From Streptomyces sp. TLI_235 (GTDB lineage Bacteria > Actinomycetota > Actinomycetes > Streptomycetales > Streptomycetaceae), in the NCBI GenBank assembly GCA_002300355.1, contig NSGV01000003.1:930001-994000 (forward strand): a stretch of 64,000 nucleotides of DNA, given 5' to 3'. Each line of letters starts with the position of its first letter. Position 1 is the stretch's first letter. The notes under the pieces were generated by a model, which made no database searches, was not told the DNA's origin, and saw only the letters and a program-made list of their open reading frames with translations. Of this stretch, positions 24,059 through 33,677 are shown in pieces. Made by a program: the position numbers and the translations under genes.

Positions 24059-26341
24059 TCAGGCCGGGTACGGGAGGTGGGCCTCGGGGGTGCCGGCCTG
24101 CTGGGTGTGCAGGGGGCGGTACGGGCCGCCGATGCGCACGTGCCAAGGGTGCGGGCTGTCGGTGGTGACGGTGAGCCGGTCGCCGGTGCGGCGCAGGTGG
24201 AAGCGGGCGGCGTCGCCGACGCCGTCGCTGCGCGGGACGGTGACGGTGCGTTCGGCGCCGTCGGCGAAGGCGTGGACGAGCAGTTCGACTCCGTCGGCCC
24301 AGGCGGAGACCGGGCGCTGGTCGTCGGCGGCGAGCGGGATGACGGAGTCGGGGCGGGCGAGCAGCGGGAGGGTGTGGAAGCCGTGCTGCTCCTTGGCCCA
24401 GCGCGGGCCGACGACCTGGCGGCCGGTCAGGACGTTGGTCCAGGTGCCCTCGGGGACGTAGTACTCGACGGTGCCGTCGTCGGTGAAGACCGGGGCGACC
24501 AGGAGATCGTCGCCGAGCAGGTACTGCCGGTCGAGGGTGGCGGCGGCGGGGTCGTCGGGGAACTCGAGCACCATGGCGCGCATCACCGGGATGCCGGTGG
24601 CGTGCGCGTGCTGGGCGGCGCGCTGCAGGTAGGGCGCGAGGCGGTGCTTGAGCAGGGTGAACTCGCGGGTGACCTCCACCGCCTCCTCACCGTAGTCCCA
24701 CGGCACCCGGTAGGACTTGCTGCCGTGCAGGCGGCTGTGCGAGGAGAGCAGACCGAACTGCACCCAGCGCTTGAACACCGTGGGGGTGGGGGTGCCTTCG
24801 AAGCCGCCGATGTCGTGGCTCCAGAAGCCGAAGCCGGACAGGCCGAGGGAGAGCCCGCCGCGCAGGGACTCGGCCATGGCGTTGAAGTGGGACTCGCAGT
24901 CGCCGCCCCAGTGCACCGGGTACTGCTGCCCGCCGGCGGTGGCGGAGCGGGCGAACAGCAGCGTCTCGCCCTCGCCGCGTTCCTCGCGCAGCAGCTCGAA
25001 GACGGCCCGGTTGTAGAGGTGGGTGTAGTAGTTGTGCATCCGCTCGGGGTCGGAGCCGTCGTGCCAGACGACGTCGGTGGGGATGCGCTCGCCGAAGTCG
25101 GTCTTGATGCAGTCCACGCCTTGCGCGAGCAGGGTGCGCAGCTTGCCGGTGTACCAGTCGCGGGCGGCCGGGTTGGTGAAGTCGACCAGGGCCATGCCGG
25201 GCTGCCACAGGTCCCACTGCCACACGCTGCCGTCCGCCCGGCGCACCAGGTACCCCTCGCGCATCCCCTCCTCGAAGAGCGCGGACTTCTGCGCGATGTA
25301 CGGGTTGATCCAGGCCGAGATCCGCAGGCCCTGCTGCTTGAGGCGGGCCAGCATGCCGGCCGGGTCGGGGAAGGTGTCGGCGTCCCAGTCGAAGTCGCAC
25401 CACTGGTACTCGCGCATCCAGAAGCAGTCGAGGTGGAAGACGCTGAGCGGGATGCCGCGTTCGGCCATGCCGCCGACGAAGCGGTTGACGGTGGCCTCGT
25501 CGTAGTCGGTGGTGAAGGAGGTGGTGAGCCACAGTCCGAGCGCCCAGGCGGGCGGCAGGGCGGGGCGGCCGGTGAGCGCGGTGTACCGCTCCAGGATCTC
25601 CTTGGGTGTGGGGCCGTAGACGACGAAGTACTCGAGCGACTGGTCCTCGACGCTGAACTGCACCTGTCCGACCGACTCGGATCCGACCTCGTAGCTGACC
25701 TTCCCGGGGTGGTTGACGAAGACGCCGTAGCCCCGGTTGGTCAGATGGAACGGGACGTTCTTGTAGGACTGTTCGCTGCTGGTGCCGCCGTCGGCCTGCC
25801 AGATGTCGACCACCTGGCCGTTGCGGACGAACGGGGTGAACCGCTCCCCCAGCCCGTAGACCAGTTCGCCGACACCTAGCGCGAGTTGGCCGAGCATGTG
25901 GTGCCGACCGTCGGCGTCGGTGACGAAGGCGGTGCCGCGCTCGCCGACGCTGGTCAGCACCCGGCCGCCGGCGGTGAACTCCAGACGCCAGGGCTGGGAG
26001 GTGTCCACGCGCAGCGTCAGTTCGCCGGCGCTGAGCTCCACCACCGCCCCGTCGCGGTGGACCTTCCCGCTGCCGTCCTGCGCGCCGGGCAGGGCGAACT
26101 CCGGTCCGCGGCGGACGGATCCGGCGTGATGGGTGGCGCGCACCCCGATCACGCCTTCTGCCGGGGACCAGCACTCGACGGTCAGCAGCGGGCTGTTGAG
26201 CGTGTCGCCGCGGCCGCGCACGTGCTTGACGGGCGCGTAGAGGGTGAGCCGGTGCTCCTCGGCCCGGACGTCGGCGACCTCGGCGGCGTAGCGGGCGGTG
26301 CAGCCCGGACGCATCAGCCAGTAGCCGTCGGTGAACTTCAT
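24059..26341 (-). CDS. GH31 alpha-xylosidase, YicI-like
   Basis: The protein has 760 aa from the ATG at 26341, which overlaps the GH1 stop (ATGA). The N-terminal GH31 beta domain (YGLGERFTPFVRNGQ) precedes the barrel, with nucleophile Asp415 in CIKTDFGERIP and acid/base Asp481 in HWGGDCESHF. These positions nearly equal Asp416 and Asp482 of E. coli YicI, a cytoplasmic alpha-xylosidase acting on isoprimeverose units of xyloglucan. WQWDLWQPGMALVDFTNP is also typical. No signal peptide is present. It is the last gene of the esterase-GH1-GH31 operon and the strongest marker that the locus targets xyloglucan. Confidence 0.9.
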   Translation of the reverse strand: MKFTDGYWLMRPGCTARYAAEVADVRAEEHRLTLYAPVKHVRGRGDTLNSPLLTVECWSPAEGVIGVRATHHAGSVRRGPEFALPGAQDGSGKVHRDGAVVELSAGELTLRVDTSQPWRLEFTAGGRVLTSVGERGTAFVTDADGRHHMLGQLALGVGELVYGLGERFTPFVRNGQVVDIWQADGGTSSEQSYKNVPFHLTNRGYGVFVNHPGKVSYEVGSESVGQVQFSVEDQSLEYFVVYGPTPKEILERYTALTGRPALPPAWALGLWLTTSFTTDYDEATVNRFVGGMAERGIPLSVFHLDCFWMREYQWCDFDWDADTFPDPAGMLARLKQQGLRISAWINPYIAQKSALFEEGMREGYLVRRADGSVWQWDLWQPGMALVDFTNPAARDWYTGKLRTLLAQGVDCIKTDFGERIPTDVVWHDGSDPERMHNYYTHLYNRAVFELLREERGEGETLLFARSATAGGQQYPVHWGGDCESHFNAMAESLRGGLSLGLSGFGFWSHDIGGFEGTPTPTVFKRWVQFGLLSSHSRLHGSKSYRVPWDYGEEAVEVTREFTLLKHRLAPYLQRAAQHAHATGIPVMRAMVLEFPDDPAAATLDRQYLLGDDLLVAPVFTDDGTVEYYVPEGTWTNVLTGRQVVGPRWAKEQHGFHTLPLLARPDSVIPLAADDQRPVSAWADGVELLVHAFADGAERTVTVPRSDGVGDAARFHLRRTGDRLTVTTDSPHPWHVRIGGPYRPLHTQQAGTPEAHLPYPA

Positions 26342-27756
26342 CGGGAGGATTCCTCCGTCCGCGCGCGGTGCGCGGTGATCAGGCCCCGGTACCAGTGGTA
26401 GCTGTCCTTGGGCGTTCGGGTCAGGGTGTCGTAGTCGACGTGGACCAGGCCGAAGCGCTGGCCGTAGCCGCGGGCCCACTCGAAGTTGTCCAGCAGCGAC
26501 CAGACGTAGTAGCCGCGCACGTCCACCAGGGCCGCGGCCGCGTCGGCGACGGCGGCCAGGTGCGCGGCGAGGTACCGGGTCCGCTCCGGGTCGTGGACGC
26601 GCCCCTCCGGGCGGGCCACGTCCTCGAAGGCGGCGCCGTTCTCGGTGATCCAGACCGGTGGCAGCTGCGGGTAGCGGGCATGCAGCTCGCACAGCAGCTC
26701 GGTGAGCGCGGCCGGGACGACCGGCCAACCCATGGTGGTGTGCCGGGTGCCGTACGGGTCCAGCTCGGTGACGCCGATGTCCACGGCGGTGCGTGCTTCT
26801 CGGTCGTCCGTGCGGTGAGGGGCGGCGGCGACGGTGATCGGGCGGTAGAAGTTGACGCCGAGGAAGTCCAGCGGCGCGCCGATCACCTCCAGGTCGCCGG
26901 GCTGCCGCCAGGGGCCGTCGGCGAGACCGGCCCAGGTCTCGGCCTCCTGCGCGGGGTAGCGTCCGGCGAGGAGCGGCTCGGTCCAGACGTCGTTGTGCAG
27001 CACCTCGGCGCGGCGCACGGCGGCGAGGTCCTCGGGGCGGTCGGAGGCGGCGTGGATGCGGTCGAGGTTGAGGGCGATGCCGATCTCCCGGGCGCCGGCG
27101 GCGCGCAGCTCCCGTACGGCCAGCCCGTGGGCGACCAGCAGGTGGTGTGCGGCGGCGAGCGCGCCGCGGCCCTCCTGGACGCCGGGGGCGTGCCGGCCTT
27201 CGGCGTAGCCGACGAACGCGGAGCAGTACGGCTCGTTGAGGGTGATCCAGCGCTCCACCCGGTCGCCGTAGCGTTCGGCGGCGAGGGCCGCGTACGACGC
27301 GAACGCCTCGGCGGTCTCCCGGACGCGCCAGCCGCCACGGTCCTCCAGGGCCTGCGGCAGGTCCCAGTGGTAGAGGGTGACGGCGGGTCGGATTCCGGCG
27401 GCGAACAGGTCGTCGATCAGGCGGTCGTAGAAGTCCAGGCCCTTCCGGTTCACCGGGCCGGTTCCCTGGGGCAGCAGGCGGGGCCAGGCGATCGAGAAGC
27501 GGTAGCTGTCGACGCCGAGCCCGCGCAGCAGGCCCACGTCCTCCCGGTAGCGGTGGTAGTGGTCGCAGGCGGTGTCGCCGGTTGCGCCGCCGAGGGTGTG
27601 TCCGGGTGTGTGGCTGAAGGTGTCCCAGATGGAGGGGGCACGGCCGTCCAGGTCGTGGGCGCCCTCGATCTGGTACGCGGCGGTGGCGGCGCCGAAGCGG
27701 AATCCGGCGGGCAGCGCGGGGAAGTCCGGCTCCTCCCAGGGGGTCACGGCGGTCAC
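26338..27756 (-). CDS. GH1 beta-glucosidase
   Basis: The protein has 472 aa. The GTG at 27756 overlaps the stop of the esterase gene (GTGA), and its own TGA overlaps the GH31 start. Catalytic acid/base Glu175 lies in ITLNEPYCSAF and nucleophile Glu372 in VWITENGAAF. The N-terminal FRFGAATAAYQIEGA and C-terminal YVWSLLDNFEWARGYGQRFGLVHVDY are GH1 signatures. It has no signal peptide, so it probably removes glucose from imported cello- or xyloglucan oligosaccharides in the cytoplasm, after or alternating with the alpha-xylosidase encoded next to it. Confidence 0.93.
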   Translation of the reverse strand: MTAVTPWEEPDFPALPAGFRFGAATAAYQIEGAHDLDGRAPSIWDTFSHTPGHTLGGATGDTACDHYHRYREDVGLLRGLGVDSYRFSIAWPRLLPQGTGPVNRKGLDFYDRLIDDLFAAGIRPAVTLYHWDLPQALEDRGGWRVRETAEAFASYAALAAERYGDRVERWITLNEPYCSAFVGYAEGRHAPGVQEGRGALAAAHHLLVAHGLAVRELRAAGAREIGIALNLDRIHAASDRPEDLAAVRRAEVLHNDVWTEPLLAGRYPAQEAETWAGLADGPWRQPGDLEVIGAPLDFLGVNFYRPITVAAAPHRTDDREARTAVDIGVTELDPYGTRHTTMGWPVVPAALTELLCELHARYPQLPPVWITENGAAFEDVARPEGRVHDPERTRYLAAHLAAVADAAAALVDVRGYYVWSLLDNFEWARGYGQRFGLVHVDYDTLTRTPKDSYHWYRGLITAHRARTEESSR

Positions 27757-28736
27757 CGCCCCGGCCCGAGGCCGCGCTGGTGGAGCCAGGCCAGTTGGGT
27801 GGGCGGGTTGGAGCCGCATCCGCCGCCGTGGTCGGCGAACGGCCAGACCGTCATGGTGCGGTCCTCGCCGGCGTAGCGGTTGAAGGCGGCGTAGACCGTC
27901 CGCGGCGGGCAGACCGGGTCCATCAGGCCGACGCTGAACAGGGCCGGGGCGGTGGCCCGCGAGGCGAAGTGGACGCCGTCGAAGTACTCGAGGGTGGCGA
28001 AGGTCGGCTGTACGCGCTGCCGGCTGTGCCAGCGCAGGTACTTGACGAGCTCCTGGTACGGCCCGTCCAGGGAGGTCTGCGCGCCCTCACGGTAGTGGCA
28101 GAGGAACGGGACGTCCGGCATCACCGCGGCCACCTGGTGCCCGGTGAGCCCGGCGGCGGCGAGCGCCAGCCCACCGCCCTGGCTGCCGCCGGTCACCACG
28201 ATCCGGTCCGGGTCGAGGCCGGGCAGCTGCTCGACGGCGTCGACGGCGCGCGCGCAGTCGGTCATCAGCCGCCGGAAGTAGTGGTTCTCCGGGGAGTCGA
28301 TACCGCGGGTCATGAAGCCCTCGGCCCACTGGGTGCCGTCGCCCATGCTTCGGTCCGGGGTGTCGTGGCCCTGGCCGCGGCTGTCCACGACGAGGTGGGC
28401 GTAGCCGGCGGCGGACCAGAACAGGTGCTCGGTGGGCAGGCCGCGGCCGCCGCTGTAGCCCTGGTAGCTGACGACGACGGGCAGCGGTCCCTCCACACCG
28501 CGCGGGCGCAGCAGCCAGGCGGCCACCGGCTCGCCGTTCCAGCCGGGGAACCGTACGTCGTCGACCTCGACAGTGCGCAGTCCGTAATGCGCGGTGACGC
28601 GTTCGGCCTTGACCGCCCCGCCGTGCGAGCGGGCCTCGGCGAGGGTGCGCTGCCAGAACTCGTCGAAATCCTGCGGGATGGTCGACTCGGGCTGGTAGCC
28701 GGCGAGTTCGTCGAGTCCGAAGTCGGTGAGCGGCAC
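27753..28736 (-). CDS. CE7 acetyl esterase (acetyl xylan esterase/cephalosporin C deacetylase type)
   Basis: The protein has 327 aa. The GTG at 28736 is preceded by cggagga at good spacing; a longer frame to 28796 lacks a site. The alpha/beta-hydrolase triad is Ser185 (GGSQGGG), Asp273 (GLMDPVCPP) and His303 (ADHGGG), with the CE7 marker RGQGHD. The length matches the family. It removes O-acetyl groups from oligosaccharides; xyloglucan and xylan are naturally acetylated. It is the first gene of the operon CE7-GH1-GH31 and has no signal peptide, so it acts on imported sugars. Confidence 0.9.
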   Translation of the reverse strand: MPLTDFGLDELAGYQPESTIPQDFDEFWQRTLAEARSHGGAVKAERVTAHYGLRTVEVDDVRFPGWNGEPVAAWLLRPRGVEGPLPVVVSYQGYSGGRGLPTEHLFWSAAGYAHLVVDSRGQGHDTPDRSMGDGTQWAEGFMTRGIDSPENHYFRRLMTDCARAVDAVEQLPGLDPDRIVVTGGSQGGGLALAAAGLTGHQVAAVMPDVPFLCHYREGAQTSLDGPYQELVKYLRWHSRQRVQPTFATLEYFDGVHFASRATAPALFSVGLMDPVCPPRTVYAAFNRYAGEDRTMTVWPFADHGGGCGSNPPTQLAWLHQRGLGPGR

Positions 28737-28884
28737 GGGGGATTCCTCCGGGTGTTGCGAGGACGAGGTGAGGTGGTGGGGCGTGAGCAGTGACATGGGG
28801 CCGCCTCCGGGCGGCGGGTGACGGGGTCGGAACGGATGCGGCAGCGGGCGGGTCTCCCGGCTCGCAGGCCTGGCAGGGACTGGA

Positions 28885-28914
28885 GGCGGTCCGCCCCCTC
28901 ATGGGCGGACCGCC
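28885..28914. terminator. Terminator after the GH3 gene
   Basis: A 12-bp perfect stem (28885-28896 with 28903-28914) and a 6-nt loop lie just past the GH3 stop at 28934 on the minus strand. It separates GH3 from the CE7 operon, whose promoter must lie between 28737 and 28885. No clear operator was seen there. Confidence 0.75.
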
Positions 28915-28933
28915 GGTCTGTGGGGCGGGATCC

Positions 28934-31786
28934 TCAGCCGGCCGCGCCGAAGCGGTAGGCGGCGAGCCGGAAGTCGCCGTGCAGCGTCAGGCTCAGGTCG
29001 CGCACGCCGTGGAGCGGGGCGTCGAGTTCGGTGGTGGTGCTCGTCCAGGCTCGGCGGTCTCCGGTCACGGGCACGTCGATCTCGGCCAGCACCCGGCCGG
29101 CGGCCCGGACTTCGAGTCGCGCGCCGCCCGTGCCGCCGCCCTCGCGGGCGATCTCGATGTCGATCGTGCAGGCGCCGGAAAGGTCGAGCTCGCGGAAGAG
29201 CAGCGTTGCCGGCTGTGCGGGATCGGCGGGCGTGACGGCGTCGCCGTCGGTGCGGGTGGCGTCGACGATGGCGGCACCCGCGTAATCGTCGAAGTCGACG
29301 GCCAGGACGCGGCGTCCGACCACCGCGCGCGGCCCGGGCGCCGTTCCGGTGACGGTGAGCGGCGCGGTGAGCACCGGGTGCTCGGCCGAGCGGGCGATGA
29401 CGATCTCGTAGCCGCCGGGGTCGACGGTGAAGGCGCCGGTGGCGACGTCCCAGTGGGCGAACCGCTCGGCCGGCAGGTGGAAGGTCAGCTCGCGGCTCTC
29501 GCCCGGCTCCAGGCTGACCTTGGCGAAGTCCACCAGGCGCAGCCGGGGCGCATGGTAGCGGGCGTCCAGGGCGCGGACGTAGAGCTGGACCACCTCGCTG
29601 CCGGTCCGCTGTCCGGTGTTGGCCAGCGTCAGGGTGGCGTCGAGGGCGCCGTCCTGCTCGATCGACGCCTCGGACAGGCGCAGGTCACGGTGGGCGAACT
29701 CGGTGTAGGAGAGCCCGTGGCCGAACGGGTAGAGCGGCACGGCCCGGTGGTACTGGTAGGTCCAGCCGGCTTTGATGATGTCGTAGTCCAGCGGCGCCGG
29801 CAGGGTGTCGTCGCCCCGGTACCAGGTCTGCGGGAGGCGGCCGGCCGGCTCGGCCTCGCCGAGCAGCACGGCGGCCAGCGCGTGGCCGGTCTCCTGGCCG
29901 CCGTGGGAGGTCCACAGCACGGCGGGCAGGTGGGCGTCGGCCCAGTCGACGGCGTACGGGTAGCTGCTCATCACCACCAGCGCGGTCTGCGGCCGTACGG
30001 CGGCGACGGCGCGCAGCAGTGCTTCCTGCCCGGCGGGCAGGGCGATGTCGACCCGGTCCTCGGTCTCGCGGCCGTTGACCAGCGGGTGGTTGCCGAGCAC
30101 CACGACGGCGACGTCGGCGCCCTCGGCCGCGGCGCGGGCCTCGGCGGTGCCGTCGCGCAGCAGGTCGCGATGCCAGCGCTCGGCGTCCTCGGCGCTGTCG
30201 GCGGTGACGGTGACCCGGCCGTCGGCCGGATCGACGGCGGCGTAGCGGCCGGTGAAGACGGAGCGCACCAGCACGGTGCCGTCCTCGGCCGGTTCCAGGT
30301 GGAAGGTCTCCTGGACGAACCAGCTCTTGATCACCTGCGTGTCGGCGACCAGGGTGGCGTCGTCCTTGAGGCAGAGGTAGCGGCCGGTGTCGGCGTCGCG
30401 CAGGGTCAGCCTGGAGCGTCCCCAGTCGGTCACGTCGAACGCGGTGCCGCCGAGCAGTTCGCCGGTGGTGCGCGAGCGCAGCGTGATCCGGTCGCTGCCC
30501 TCCACCCGGACGACCTCGCCGCCGTGGGCGCCGAGTGCGGCGGTGAGGCCGTCGGCGACGGTGGCCTGATAGGGCAGGGTGCCGCTGTACCAGTCCTCGC
30601 ACAGCATGTCGGAGAGCGGGCCGATCACGGCCACCCGCGAGGTGCGGGCGAGGCCCAGCGGGAGCAGGCCGTCGTTCTTGAGCAGCACCGTCGTCTCCGC
30701 GGCGGCGTGCCGGGCGAGCTCGCGGTGCTCCGCGCAGTTGACCACTTCCGGACCGATTCCCGTGTACGGGTCCAGCTCCGGGTCGAACTCGCCGAGGCGG
30801 AAGCGCACTTCGAGCTGGCGGCGGACCGCGCCGTCGATGTCGTCCTGCGAGATCAGACCGCGCTCCAGGGCTTCGCGCAGCCGGCCGACGACCGTCTCGC
30901 TGTCCTCGCCGTGGTCGGTGAAGCTGTCGATGCCGGCCTTGAGCGCGGCCGCGTGGCCCTCGGCGTGGTCGTCGAAGTAGTGCTCGGGGTCGACCAGGTT
31001 GGACGGGGCCTCGGCGTCGCTGACCACGAACAGCTCGTGCCCGGTACCCCGCGCCCAGCGGCGCAGCTCGTCCGCGATCAGCGGACTGACGTGGCAGGGA
31101 CGGCCGTTGACCAGGTTGTAGGCGGCCATCGCGCCGGTCGCGGCGCCGGAGCCGACCACCGGGCGGAAGGCCGCCAGGTCGTACTCCTGCAGCACCCGCG
31201 GGCGCAGGCCGGACGAGGTCAAGCAGCGGTCGTCCTCGTTGTTGTAGGCGAGGAAGTGCTTGAGCACCGACGCCGAGCGCAGGTACGCCGGGTGGTCGCC
31301 GGCCAGGCCGCGGCAGTACGCCTCGCCGAGCCGGGCGGTGTGCACCGGGTCCTCGGAGTAGCCCTCCTCGTTGCGCCCCCAGCGGGGGTCGCGCAGCAGG
31401 TTCAGCACCGGGGCCCAGGCCTGCAGGCTGTTGGGCCCGCGGTCGGGGGCCACCGCCGGCGGCCGGTGGTGGTGGAAGGCGCGCAGCTCGACGGAGACCG
31501 CCTCGGCGACCCGGCGCAGCAGCGCTTCGTCCCAGCTGGCGCCGAGGCCGACGGCCTGCGGGAAGACGGTCGCCTCACCGAGCCAGGAGACGCCGTGCAG
31601 CGCCTCGCTGCCGGTGCGGAACGCGGCGATGCCCAGGCGTGGTACGGCCGGCGCGTACTGGTGCAGCATCGCGGTCCGCTCCTCGGGCGTGAGCCGCCCC
31701 AGCAGGTCGTCGATGCGCTTGCGCAGGGGGAGCGCTGGATCACGGAACGGGAGCAGCTGAGCTGCGGACATGGCGGGGGTAGTCAA
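28934..31786 (-). CDS. GH3 beta-glycosidase with beta-trefoil insert and CBM6-like C-terminus
   Basis: The protein has about 950 aa. A TTG at 31786 has gaaggg upstream; the ATG at 31771 is the alternative. The GH3 barrel carries DPRWGRNEEGYSEDP and the nucleophile Asp257 in LFVVSDAEA. The second GH3 domain (TTVLLKNDGLLPL) is interrupted at about residues 430-545 by a fascin-like beta-trefoil stretch (TGRYLCLKDDATLVAD, FTGRYAAVDP) where a PA14 insert is more usual. A fibronectin-III-like domain follows, then a CBM6-like domain (about 820-950). No signal peptide is seen. It probably hydrolyses beta-glucosides or beta-xylosides. It is divergent from the ABC operon, with shared palindromes. Confidence 0.87.
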   Translation of the reverse strand: MTTPAMSAAQLLPFRDPALPLRKRIDDLLGRLTPEERTAMLHQYAPAVPRLGIAAFRTGSEALHGVSWLGEATVFPQAVGLGASWDEALLRRVAEAVSVELRAFHHHRPPAVAPDRGPNSLQAWAPVLNLLRDPRWGRNEEGYSEDPVHTARLGEAYCRGLAGDHPAYLRSASVLKHFLAYNNEDDRCLTSSGLRPRVLQEYDLAAFRPVVGSGAATGAMAAYNLVNGRPCHVSPLIADELRRWARGTGHELFVVSDAEAPSNLVDPEHYFDDHAEGHAAALKAGIDSFTDHGEDSETVVGRLREALERGLISQDDIDGAVRRQLEVRFRLGEFDPELDPYTGIGPEVVNCAEHRELARHAAAETTVLLKNDGLLPLGLARTSRVAVIGPLSDMLCEDWYSGTLPYQATVADGLTAALGAHGGEVVRVEGSDRITLRSRTTGELLGGTAFDVTDWGRSRLTLRDADTGRYLCLKDDATLVADTQVIKSWFVQETFHLEPAEDGTVLVRSVFTGRYAAVDPADGRVTVTADSAEDAERWHRDLLRDGTAEARAAAEGADVAVVVLGNHPLVNGRETEDRVDIALPAGQEALLRAVAAVRPQTALVVMSSYPYAVDWADAHLPAVLWTSHGGQETGHALAAVLLGEAEPAGRLPQTWYRGDDTLPAPLDYDIIKAGWTYQYHRAVPLYPFGHGLSYTEFAHRDLRLSEASIEQDGALDATLTLANTGQRTGSEVVQLYVRALDARYHAPRLRLVDFAKVSLEPGESRELTFHLPAERFAHWDVATGAFTVDPGGYEIVIARSAEHPVLTAPLTVTGTAPGPRAVVGRRVLAVDFDDYAGAAIVDATRTDGDAVTPADPAQPATLLFRELDLSGACTIDIEIAREGGGTGGARLEVRAAGRVLAEIDVPVTGDRRAWTSTTTELDAPLHGVRDLSLTLHGDFRLAAYRFGAAG

Positions 31787-31824
31787 CGGGGGACCCTTCG
31801 GACAGGCAGGGCGCTATGGCCGTT

Positions 31825-31842
31825 CGTCGAAGCGCTTCGACG
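31825..31842. promoter_or_regulatory. 18-bp palindromic operator in the GH3/ABC divergent promoter
   Basis: cgtcgaagcgcttcgacg is a perfect palindrome with the LacI-type core AAGCGCTT, 39 bp upstream of the GH3 start. A second AAGCGCTT site lies at 31950. The LacI gene at 35625 in the same operon is the likely binder. Confidence 0.75.
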
Positions 31843-31945
31843 CTGACACGCATCAAGCCCGCTGTCAACTTCCCTGCAAACAAGGGTTTTTGCATTTGTT
31901 CAGGCACTTGCCCAATCGGAAACGCGTCGTTAGTCTCGCCGCAAC

Positions 31946-31960
31946 ATTCAAGCGCTTCGA
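31946..31960. promoter_or_regulatory. Second AAGCGCTT operator before the solute-binding protein gene
   Basis: ttcaagcgcttcgac shares the aagcgcttcga core with the site at 31825 and lies 36 bp before the ATG at 31996. The 125-bp spacing between the centres would allow looping or separate control of both directions. Confidence 0.7.
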
Positions 31961-31995
31961 CGCTTTGGCACCTCGACGGAGAAGGATCATGCGCC

Positions 31996-33677
31996 ATGAG
32001 ATCTGACTTGGACCGAAGGAGCTTCCTGGGCGCCGCTGCCACGGTCGCGGGAGCCGCAGCGATGGCACCGCTGCTCACCGCCTGCGGCGGCGGCGCCGCA
32101 AAGAAGGCAGGCGCGAACACCAAGGAGGGCCTGAAGGCGGCGCTGCCGGCCCACGTGCCGAACGGCAACGCGGTCAAGCCGGACATCGCCTCCGTGCAGG
32201 GCGGACCGGACGCCGCGACCGACCCGGCCTACCTCTCCTACCCCGCCTCCCCGCCCGCCAGCGTCTCCGGCGTCCCGGGCAAGGGCGGCAGCTACACGGC
32301 GGTCACCCCGCTGTGGGGCACCAACCCGCCGGCCGGCAACTCCTTCTTCCAGGCGATGAACAAAGCGCTCGGGGTCGAGCTGACCGTCAAGCCCGCGGAC
32401 GGGAACACCTACGACACCATCGTCCCGACGATGACCGCCGCCAAGAAGCTGCCGGACTGGATCAACCTGCCGGCCTGGTGGAACGCCAAGTTCAACACCG
32501 GCGCGCTGGTGGGCAGCCAGCTCGCGGACCTGACCCCGTACCTGTCCGGCGACAACATCAAGAAGTACCCGAACCTGGCCGCCCTCCCCACCGGCGCCTG
32601 GCAGAACGGGGTCTGGGGCGACAAGCTCTACGGGATCCCCTGCTTCTCCACCAGCTTCGGCATCCCGGGAGCCACCTTCTACCGCCGGGACATCCTCGAA
32701 GCCCGGGGCATCACGGCCGACCAGGTGAAGTCCGCCGACGACCTGATGAACATCGGCAAGGAGCTGACCGACGCCAAGCGCGGCGTGTGGGCCTTCGACG
32801 ACGTGTGGACCTACCTCCAGTTCAGCTGGGGCGTCCCCATGAACTGGAGGGTCGACAACGGCAAGCTGGTCCACCCGTTCGAGACCCAGGAGTTCCTGGA
32901 GGCCCTCGACTGGCACTACCGCCTGGCCACCGCCGGCTACATGCACCCGGACGCGCTCGCCGGTGACAACGCCAACGGTTCCACCCGCTTCTACAGCGGG
33001 AAGGTGCTCATCGCGGGCGGCGGACTGGGCGCCTGGAACCTGGCCGACCACCAGTCCGGCACCGCCGCGGACCCGAACTACCGGCGCGGCGCCCTCAACG
33101 CCGTCACCGCCGGCGGAACAGGCACGCCGGTGATCTACATGGGTGCCTCCGCCAGCATGATCAGCTATCTCAACGCCGACCTGAAGCCCGCGCAGATCGA
33201 GGAACTCCTCTCCGTCGCGAACTACCTGGCCGCCCCCTACGGCACCGCCGAGTACACCCTGGTCAACTTCGGTGTCGAGGGCGTCCACCACACCCGGGTC
33301 AACGGCGTGCCGACCTTCACGGACGAGGGCAAGAAGGACGTCCAGGCGACGGCCTTCCCCTTCCTGGCCGCCTCCTCCTCCGTGATCAGCAACCCGGGCG
33401 GCGACCAGGTCACCAAGGACTACGCGACCTGGTCGGCCGCCAACGTCAAGTACCTCACCAAGCCGCCCTTCTGGGCATGAACTTCACCATGCCCCAGGCG
33501 ATCGCCTCGGCCGCGGCGGCGCAGAACGTCAACGACACCATCAAGGACTGCTACCACGGCAAGAAAAAGGTCTCCGAGGTGCAGGACGCCATCTCCAGCT
33601 GGCGGTCCGGCCCCGGCGAGCGACTCAAGCAGTGGATGACCGACAACGTCCTCGACAAGTACGGCACCGGCCAGTGA
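31996..33677 (+). pseudogene. ABC sugar importer solute-binding lipoprotein, single frameshift
   Basis: The ATG at 31996 gives a twin-arginine lipoprotein signal (DRRSFLGAAATVAG...LLTAC). The mature part is an extracellular solute-binding protein of the LplA type, seen with LplB/YtcP permeases. At about 33474 one G of a GGGG run appears missing. The frame stops at 33480 (FWA), while the natural C-terminus (MNFTMPQAIASAAAAQNVND...LDKYGTGQ) follows in the next frame to 33677. Restored, the protein would be about 560 aa. It would bring oligosaccharides to the permeases encoded immediately downstream. A sequencing error is quite possible. Confidence 0.88.

Noticed and set aside
28790-31846. Open frame of 1018 aa on the plus strand
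   Set aside because: Antisense shadow of the GH3 gene; no start signal or recognisable motif.
33477-33677. A separate 66-aa small protein after the binding protein
   Set aside because: Its sequence is the usual C-terminus of this type of binding protein; the gap is a single missing base.
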